Positions 57,405 to 64,000 of a stretch of 64,000 bases of DNA are shown piece by piece (positions within the stretch are counted from its first letter, which is position 1; each line of letters opens with the position of its first letter). The DNA is from Drosophila pseudoobscura. Taxonomy: Eukaryota; Arthropoda; Insecta; Diptera; Drosophilidae. Made by a program: the position numbers and the translations under genes. A model generated the notes under the pieces. The model had not been told where the DNA came from. It saw nothing but the letters and a program-made list of their open reading frames with translations, and made no database searches. The stretch is from assembly GCF_009870125.1 (NCBI RefSeq), contig NC_046680.1:11222001-11286000 (forward strand), given 5' to 3'.

Positions 57405-58562
57405 ATGTCACAAGTAGTAGCAAACACGCCCACACCCCAAATGCTGACGACATCAACGTTAACGCCTATAGAATCCATGAAACCACCACCAGCGTTTCCG
57501 ACACTAGCGGTCGGCACACATTTAAATGAACAGGCGTCAGATATAATACTTAGAGCCTCGACCATTTTTGGCGATCTTAAGCATGATTCGGCGCCATTGG
57601 ATCTCGAAAATGTACACAACGGAGTTGAGACTGAGAATAACCGGAATTCAAACGGAGATGGTTCACAATACACCGGGAATTCTAAAATTCGCATAATGCC
57701 CACCATCAAACTACTAGCTACTCCACATGCAGCTGACCCCAAACGAAAATTCGTTTGTCCCTACGAAAACTGTACGAAAAGCTATGGAAAAAGTTCTCAC
57801 CTGCGCTCCCATCTCACATGGCACACAGGCATCAAGCCGTTTGTTTGCAGCGAACCCAAATGTGGAAAGGGTTTCACCCGATCGGACGAACTCAATAGGC
57901 ACCTACGCACCCATACGGGGGAGAAGCCTTTCGAGTGCGTGCAGTGCACCAAGAAGTTCTCCCGCAGTGATCACCTAACAAAGCACCTGGCCACACATGA
58001 CCGGCAACTAAAGAGCAGCACTCCTAAACGTTCGATACCCAACAATGTTCGGTTAAAATCATCCAGAAAACAAACATCAGAGCCAGAGTCGGGGTTCCAC
58101 TTTATGGCTGTGCTGGGTACAGGGGAGCAGAACATAGACCGACATCAACAACAGCCTGCGGATATAGTTGATTTTCAGCACAAGCCACTGAAAATCAAAT
58201 TGGAACGACCCGAGCATAGTGACAAGTACCAGATTGTAGCACCTTTACCTGAAAGTCAGTTGCCATCTTTCCTTAACTCCAAACCTGAGGTCAAGTACGA
58301 GCCTGCCGACGAAATTGTAAATACTTTGTCTCAATTGCCGCCACAGGATGGTCCTAGTACCTATGGTATACCTCAGTTTGTGCAAGATCGTCCTTTTCGC
58401 TGCCGACAATGTGAAAAGCGATTTAAACGGCAGGATGATCTTAACCGGCATATACGAACGCACACGGGCGAAAAGCCCTATGCCTGTCCTCAATGCTTAC
58501 GACGCTTTGTACGAAGTGATCACTTGAAAAAGCATCAACAGACGCATTTGAAAATACGATAG
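57405..58562 (+). CDS. KLF/SP-type C2H2 zinc-finger protein with 3 + 2 fingers (CG3065-like)
   Basis: A single coding exon of 385 aa from the ATG at 57405. Residues about 116-198 hold three tandem fingers of KLF/SP type: [40 protein letters not shown] and [25 protein letters not shown]-type linkers join them, and the classic DNA-contact pattern KSSHLRSH / RSDELNRH / RSDHLTKH favours GC/CACCC boxes. After a long disordered, sumoylation-like region ([16 protein letters not shown]), two further fingers close the protein at about residues 331-385: [18 protein letters not shown] and [18 protein letters not shown]. It is probably a nuclear transcription factor. It lies just upstream of mr, which as I recall is also the D. 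melanogaster order (CG3065-mr). Confidence 0.85.
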   Translation: MSQVVANTPTPQMLTTSTLTPIESMKPPPAFPTLAVGTHLNEQASDIILRASTIFGDLKHDSAPLDLENVHNGVETENNRNSNGDGSQYTGNSKIRIMPTIKLLATPHAADPKRKFVCPYENCTKSYGKSSHLRSHLTWHTGIKPFVCSEPKCGKGFTRSDELNRHLRTHTGEKPFECVQCTKKFSRSDHLTKHLATHDRQLKSSTPKRSIPNNVRLKSSRKQTSEPESGFHFMAVLGTGEQNIDRHQQQPADIVDFQHKPLKIKLERPEHSDKYQIVAPLPESQLPSFLNSKPEVKYEPADEIVNTLSQLPPQDGPSTYGIPQFVQDRPFRCRQCEKRFKRQDDLNRHIRTHTGEKPYACPQCLRRFVRSDHLKKHQQTHLKIR

Positions 58563-58649
58563 TCTCTTAAATATTCAATAAGTTACAAAGCCATTGGCAT
58601 CCCAATTTATATTGGCTAAAACGGGCGTGTGTTGGGTGACACACAGTAC

Positions 58650-58655
58650 AATAAA
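58650..58655 (+). terminator. poly(A) signal of the KLF-type gene
   Basis: AATAAA 88 bases after the stop codon. Confidence 0.65.
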
Positions 58656-59928
58656 AATAAATAATTCTGCAATTTAACAATATTCCTATAAATATTTATT
58701 CCTGGTTCTGTAAAATCGTAACTTTTATGTGTGTAAATACTTTTCTCTCTGTATTTCATATGAAAATTTTGCTTAAATGAATTTGTGTTTATCAGAACAT
58801 TAAGATGTATGTATTTTTAAAATGTTTGCCTTTTGGACTGGGATGTTTACATTAAAAGAATATATATATACTACATAGTCAGTATATCTGTGTCTTCGAA
58901 CTTCAATTGAACTTAGTAAATTGATCTGCATGCTTAAATGTACAGTGGGACGATCATTCCATACGTTGAATTATGTCCGAATGGTAATTAAAATATTCTT
59001 CACGCAGAAAAATTTGAATTTTTTTTTGATAATAGCTTCAATACAATCGGTGATTTCCTCAATACTCGCATCGGAGCATATCGATAGTGATACCGTAGTA
59101 TCGATTTATTTTTACACTATTCTGCAGGGTTACCATTTACGGTATATTATATGCTTTTATTTATATTTCCATAACGAAATTGTTTTGAAGTTATATTGAC
59201 GGTTTATATTATCAATCTATTCAATTAGAATTCGCAACCTTTTCACTTATTCACTTTCAAACAATTTCTATTTGACGAGCACTTCTCGTAAAAAGTCGAT
59301 GGTATCCTCTCTTCCCCGAGGTGATCAAATTCCGTTGCCACTATTTTTTGTATAACTTTTTTTAAACCTTAAAAGCAGTTAGTCTTGTAGAAAATTGATT
59401 TATCAATGGCATACAATTATGTGGGCAGAGCCTGCATTTTTCAACGGAATATAAAAATTGAGCAATACGAGCGATTTAGCCTTTTTCGATAAAACACTTT
59501 TTCTAGAAAAAGTTCAATAAAAGGCAGTAGATAAAATTAGCAAATCTTTTAGAAAATTGATCTATCAATCGGAAAAAATTATGTTTGCAGGTATGAAAAT
59601 CCTACCTAGGTAGTAAAATCAAATCTAACATCAGGTTTCCAATCCTTGACGGAGAACGATTAACCCACTGTAGACCAAGAGGTATAATATTCCACCGAAA
59701 AATATTAAAATTAAATTATTTTTGCGCTGTTCAGGTGAAAGAAATCCTGTTTTTTTGGAGGTTCAGAGGAAAGATGGCATGGATCTGCAAAAATAATTTA
59801 CAATCAGTAATATTTACCGCCATTTCACTCAAGTCGTTGAACTGTTTAAATATAGGGGGACTTAGTGTGCTAAGTACGCTTTTTCACCTGGTCTGCAAAT
59901 TATTGTTTACATTTTTTAATAGAATAAG
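58656..59928. other. spacer between the KLF-type gene and mr
   Basis: About 1.3 kb, AT-rich. It contains a perfect TATCGATA (DRE core) at 59079-59086 and dispersed repeat copy B at about 59225-59640. The open frames here are short and unconvincing. Confidence 0.5.
59225..59640. repeat. dispersed repeat, copy B
   Basis: Related to 50161-50660. It has an internal partial duplication: gtagaaaattgatttatcaat at about 59389 and tagaaaattgatctatcaat at about 59550, each followed by a variant of attatgtgggcag. Confidence 0.6.
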
Positions 59929-62771
59929 ATGTGCGACTTTGATGCTGTGTGGCTGGACGTGCTGAAAATATTTCCAGTTCTGGGTGGTGGGGTAGGTTTT
60001 GTTATTGATAGCAAGGATATTTTTATTATTTGAATAACACATTTTCACAGAGCCCTGGGCCTTCTCAGCCGGTTGAAGAAGCGGTGTACGAGAATGTTCG
60101 CCGGCACCTACAGGAATTGGGCAACATTGACACATTTGCGGCAATTTTGGATCTAGAAATTCAGTCGGTTATTCGAAATGTACTTGCGCCCAAATTCTGG
60201 AAGCATTTTCAAGGAGACAGCGTACCAACAGATCTGCAAACATGCATACAAGACCAAGCGCTAGTCATAGAAGCACTTCCGGATAAGAACAAATTGTTTA
60301 CCCAGTTCATTGATGCTATTAACGAGCTGTATCATAGCTTTAACGTTTTAATGCAAGTTAAACCCCGACTTGCACGTCTTATGAACCCGGAAATGAGTTC
60401 AGGCCTAAGCTCTGCAAAATTATTGCACGAAGATTCCATCAAATCCTACCTGCGTGATTCGTTGTTATCCCAGTTGCCACCAGCATTCAGTGTGGTTGTG
60501 GGAGCCTTCTATTGGGTTCATTTCAAACTCTACACCAAAGCTTCGCATCTTGCTTTAACAACAGTCGGTACGTACATACAAAATTATGGATAATTTACTA
60601 TGCAGGCTTATGATTTATAATTTGTAGACTCTGAGGTATTCGACGAACTGTTATGCGTCGGCTGCAATTTCGACGTAGAGCAGTGCTGCTGTCTGCGACT
60701 TACTGAAATGGTGAACAAGACCAATATGAAATTGTTTGAGATGAACTTAATAGATCGTTTGACTGGCAGTGCTTTAACATCCCTCATAAAGCTCAAAATC
60801 AAAGAGCATATAAACGACACGTGCCAGGGTATTTTTGATAGAAGTCACCTTAAACAACTGGAAAAGGTAGGCCATGCAGTCCTCCAATTGGAGACTAACT
60901 TGTGCTAACTGTAGGATATCCTTTACAGTGGCTGGCAGATGTTATAATGACATGGTTGAAGAGCATTTTCACAGATTGGCAAACCAAAGATAGTGCCAAG
61001 GAAGTGGAAGTTCCACCATCTGTTCAATCCTTTAAAGTCAAACTCACGTATTATATGTACGAAACGTTTGCCCAGAGCGTTATTGGCCAATTCTTCAGTA
61101 TTATAATTGGTAGGTTATTATATATTCATTCCTTTCCTATCTTTACACATAAAACCATGTACATTTGTACCGCAGACTATCCAGATTCAATACCAGCCAT
61201 AGATGACTTGAAGATTTGTATGGAGAAAATTGATATGCGAGTCTACTTAACGGAGTCACTGAGAAGCTCGTTGGAAGCCAGAATTCTCCATCCTGGGGTT
61301 AATACGATGGATATATTAACTGGATACGTAGCCGCCATAAAAGCAATTCGTCATTTGGACCAATCTGGGGTAATTTTGGAGATGGTTACTGCCCCGATCA
61401 AAGATTATCTGCGTAAACGCAGCGACACAGTTCGACGCGTTGTAACAGGTCTCACAGAAGAGGGACCAACCGACTTGTCCGAAGAATTGGCCAAGGGTGA
61501 GTCAATCAAAGATGGCAAGGAGTCTGGCCCCGACGAGTTCAGCAATTGGGAAAACTGGGAACCGGATCCATTTGGAATCGATGCTAATCTCATGAAATAC
61601 AACAACTCAAAGATAATGCGATCCGCTGATATCATATCAATGGTGGTTGATATATATGGAAGCAAAGAGCTATTTATGACCGAATATCGCAATTTGATGG
61701 CAGACAGACTGCTCGCACACCTCGATTTTAATTCAGAAAAGGAAATTCGAAATCTAGAACTGTTGAAAATTCGCTTTGGGGAATCGCTTTTGCACAGCTG
61801 CGAGGTGATGTTGAAGGACGTAACCGATTCAAAGCGAATCAACGCGCACATTCACGGCGATGGCAATATCAATGAAAGTGAGTAGCAGCCAATCAATCAA
61901 TCGAAGGTAATCAGATGTATTAGCATTATTACTACTGCTATTTTAGATCAGATGTTTGACATCTCTTCGCTCATTGTATCTGCACAGTTTTGGCCATCCT
62001 TTAACAAGGAGAGTCTTCAGTTGCCAGAGGAAATCGAGAATGAGTTCAAAAAGTATACCAAGGCCTATGAGGGGTACAAGGGAAACCGTACTCTCAACTG
62101 GCGTACGGTAACCGGTCGCGTCAATATTGTTATTGAAATCGGAGACCGAACAATGGACATGGTGGTGAGCCCAACGCTGGCCGTGATCATATACCATTTC
62201 CAGAACAAGAGTAAGGAATATGCCATTGAAAAGAACTATCAGAAATCCATTTTAAAAAAACCAATCTCAACAGGTGAATGGACCATTGAGGAACTTAGTT
62301 CAATCACAAAAGTTCCTGCATCAGCGCTCAGGCGTCGGATAAGTTTTTGGCAAAATCATGGTTTGATTTCAGAATCTTCCCCGGGACTATTTACACTCCT
62401 AGAAAAGGAAACTGAAAAGTCACAGTTTGAGGAAATGAGTCTTGCCGAGGGCGACGATGAAGATCTGGAGTCGGCCATGGCATCTGCCAGCGATCAAAGG
62501 GAGGAGGAACTTCAAGTAAGTGCAGCTCAGACTCTATTCAAACAGATTATTTAATTGGAAATTACTTTAGGTATTTTGGTCCTATATTGTGGGCATGCTC
62601 ACGAACCTCGATTCCATGCCCATCGATCGAATCCATCAGATGCTAAAACTCTTTGCCTCGCATAGTGGTGGCGTGGAGTTTACTCAAGACGAGCTTAAAC
62701 ACTTCCTGCAGCGTAAAGTTAGAGAACATAAGCTTCTATTTTCTGGTGGAGTTTATCAATTGGCCAAGTAA
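59929..62771 (+). CDS. mr: anaphase-promoting complex subunit 2 (morula)
   Basis: Seven exons: 59929-59991, 60051-60567, 60628-60866, 60929-61109, 61176-61877, 61947-62515 and 62571-62771, giving 823 aa. APC2 is the cullin-like scaffold of the APC/C ubiquitin ligase that marks cyclins and securin for destruction. With APC11 it forms the catalytic core. The N-terminal half is helical cullin repeats. The cullin-homology region includes SADIISMVVDIYGSKELFMT, EYRNLMADRLL, NLELLKIRFGESLLHSCEVM and LKDVTDSKRIN, then ISSLIVSAQFWPSF and TGRVNIVIEIGDRTMDMVVS. A winged-helix part follows (WTIEELSSITKVPASALRRR). The last exon is the C-terminal APC2 WHB domain (VFWSYIVGMLTNLDSMPIDR ... LLFSGGVYQLAK). The acceptor of exon 4 was taken at ctttacag|TGG because it alone keeps frame. 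Confidence 0.94.
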
Positions 62772-63368
62772 ATCGGGAGCGTTTTGAATAATGAATAGTA
62801 CGCACACGAATGAAGAAATCAGTTCATACAAATGATAACATTTATGAAATTCAACGTTAGAAGAATCGGTTTTCTTATCAAACCGTAATCGCACCTTATC
62901 AGACTGTTTTTCAAGTGTTCTCTTCTATGAAGAGTCACTCCGCTCAAAATGAAGTCGTTACTTTTGAAATATATAACTTTTGGCTTTGTTAGTTAATGGT
63001 TTTCGGTTATTTATGTTATATATGTATATGAAAGGGTGCACCTTTTGGTTTCCAGACACAGTAACGCTATATAAAATACATCTAAAACTTATTTTATTTA
63101 GCAGTTTAATATTATCTTATCCCTCTATCAACAAATCCAATTTCCTTATGGTACTAAATATTAGCGGAAAAGCAAAATGAAATTTCGTTTGACGTGCTAG
63201 CCATTACAGGTTGAATATTTTTTGGCTTGGAAAAGGTCAATCACAAACTCAGCGGTTACATTGATTACTCAAACAGTGTGCTTAATAAATGTCGTAATCG
63301 TAATCTGGCTAAATTGTAATATTTACATCAACGAATAATTCAGGTATGAATACAAAATATAAAACGAA
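62772..63368. other. convergent spacer between mr and PPP1R15
   Basis: About 600 bases, AT-rich, holding the 3' UTRs of two convergent genes. Nothing else was seen. Confidence 0.45.
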
Positions 63369-64000
63369 TTATTCTACATTGCGGAATCGAGCCTTGTAGA
63401 CTTGTTCTCTGTGATTTGGAGTCAGGATGGGATTTAGAATTGGAGCTACACGATGTATCCTCTGCTGGAATCGGAAACGATCCCGAGCCATCACTTGCCA
63501 CTCGCTCTTCCGCGCTGCCCGATAAGCAAAGTCCCAGGCGAGCATAACATGTACTTCGGGCTTCAAGTTGAAACGCACCTATTAAGACACAATTATAAGG
63601 GTCAAGAGCATTTATATTTATGAAGAATTCTATCAATACCTTTTTGTTTGTTGTCGAGCTGTCGTTGCTGCACTCACACACCTCAGACTGTTCGTAATCC
63701 TCATCATCATCGCTGCATGCTGTGTGTTGCACGCTACTTTCGTCATCGTCCTCGAAGCAAATATCAAAACTATTATCGCTGCATTCCGAAATACTCCTCT
63801 GCCGCTGCATAGACTTCTTAGCAGATGAACCAGCCGTGTCATCAGCATTATTGTTCTTGTCGTTGGATAGATGACTAGTGCTATTGCCAAACTCTTCTTG
63901 AGAGTCCTTAAAGCGGCTTGTAGTGTTTCGCAGATCGATAAAAAAGTAGCAAGAAGACGACGGTTCGCATTGATGAAACGCATCGAGCCCGGGCATTGCA
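63369..64000 (-). CDS. PPP1R15: PPP1R15 (Gadd34), PP1 targeting subunit for eIF2-alpha; 5' end possibly outside window
   Basis: Two minus-strand exons are visible: from the window edge to 63640, and 63578-63369 (stop TAA). The frame through the splice reads STTNKK-VRFNLKPEVHVMLAWD. K-VRF is the RVxF-type docking motif for protein phosphatase 1. What follows is the conserved PPP1R15 core: AWDFAYRAARKSEWQVMARD and RFRFQQRIHRVAPIL. The upstream part is acidic and Ser-rich (SECSDNSFDICFEDDDESS), as usual for this family. The complex of PPP1R15, PP1 and G-actin dephosphorylates eIF2-alpha and lets translation resume after stress. An ATG at 63996 could be the start or an internal Met, so the 5' limit is uncertain. 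Intron 63579-63639 is 61 bp. Confidence 0.88.

Noticed and set aside
57181-57456. 91-residue minus-strand frame upstream of the KLF-type gene
   Set aside because: Overlaps the 5' leader of the zinc-finger gene and shows no family resemblance.

Overview
The window is nuclear DNA from a fruit fly of the genus Drosophila. The evidence is short introns of about 50-70 bp with GT/AG borders, TATA boxes spelled TATAAAA or TATATAAG, AATAAA poly(A) signals, and nearly every gene being recognisable as a counterpart of a D. melanogaster gene. GC-rich coding ends and the gene content suit a Sophophora species. An obscura-group species is plausible, but the sequence does not prove it.

Left part (1-43.4 kb): a block matching D. 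melanogaster 49A. It opens with the 3' end of an ERMP1-like M28 peptidase gene and a small Thr-rich secreted protein. Eight RR-type cuticular protein genes follow (Cpr49Aa, Ab, Ac, Ad, Ae, Af, Ag, Ah), plus a ninth cuticle-related gene on the minus strand (5.3-6.1 kb) that has no chitin-binding RR domain. Among them lie a Ly6/three-finger GPI-type protein gene, the odorant receptor gene Or49a and three tandem DUF1091 genes. A secreted low-complexity protein gene (41.8-43.3 kb) ends the run. Most Cpr genes have a tiny first coding exon carrying only the start of the signal peptide and a strong TATA box, as expected for genes expressed in bursts at moults. Intron 2 of Cpr49Ae (2.9 kb) holds an antisense, decayed copy of part of an arrow (LRP5/6)-like gene.

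Middle (43.8-49.1 kb): two tandem minus-strand acyl-CoA synthetase/luciferase-like genes with identical five-exon structure (535 aa each). Their last 369 coding bases are almost identical while the rest is diverged, which points to recent gene conversion. A repeat-rich, gene-free stretch (49.2-51.2 kb) follows.

Right part (51.2-64 kb): housekeeping genes. These are Alas (first enzyme of haem synthesis), an NR2C2AP-like discoidin-fold protein, or (AP-3 sigma), an MADF-BESS DNA-binding protein, a KLF/SP-type zinc-finger protein, mr (APC2 subunit of the anaphase-promoting complex), and the 3' part of PPP1R15 (Gadd34, PP1 targeting subunit for eIF2-alpha). As I recall the D. melanogaster map, this block lies near 60A-B and not at 49A. 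The repeat-rich gap therefore probably marks a rearrangement breakpoint between the two species.

I saw no CRISPR array, rRNA or tRNA gene, and no clear retroelement or virus-like element. Exon borders were placed by reading frame, splice-site sequence and family knowledge, without transcript data.
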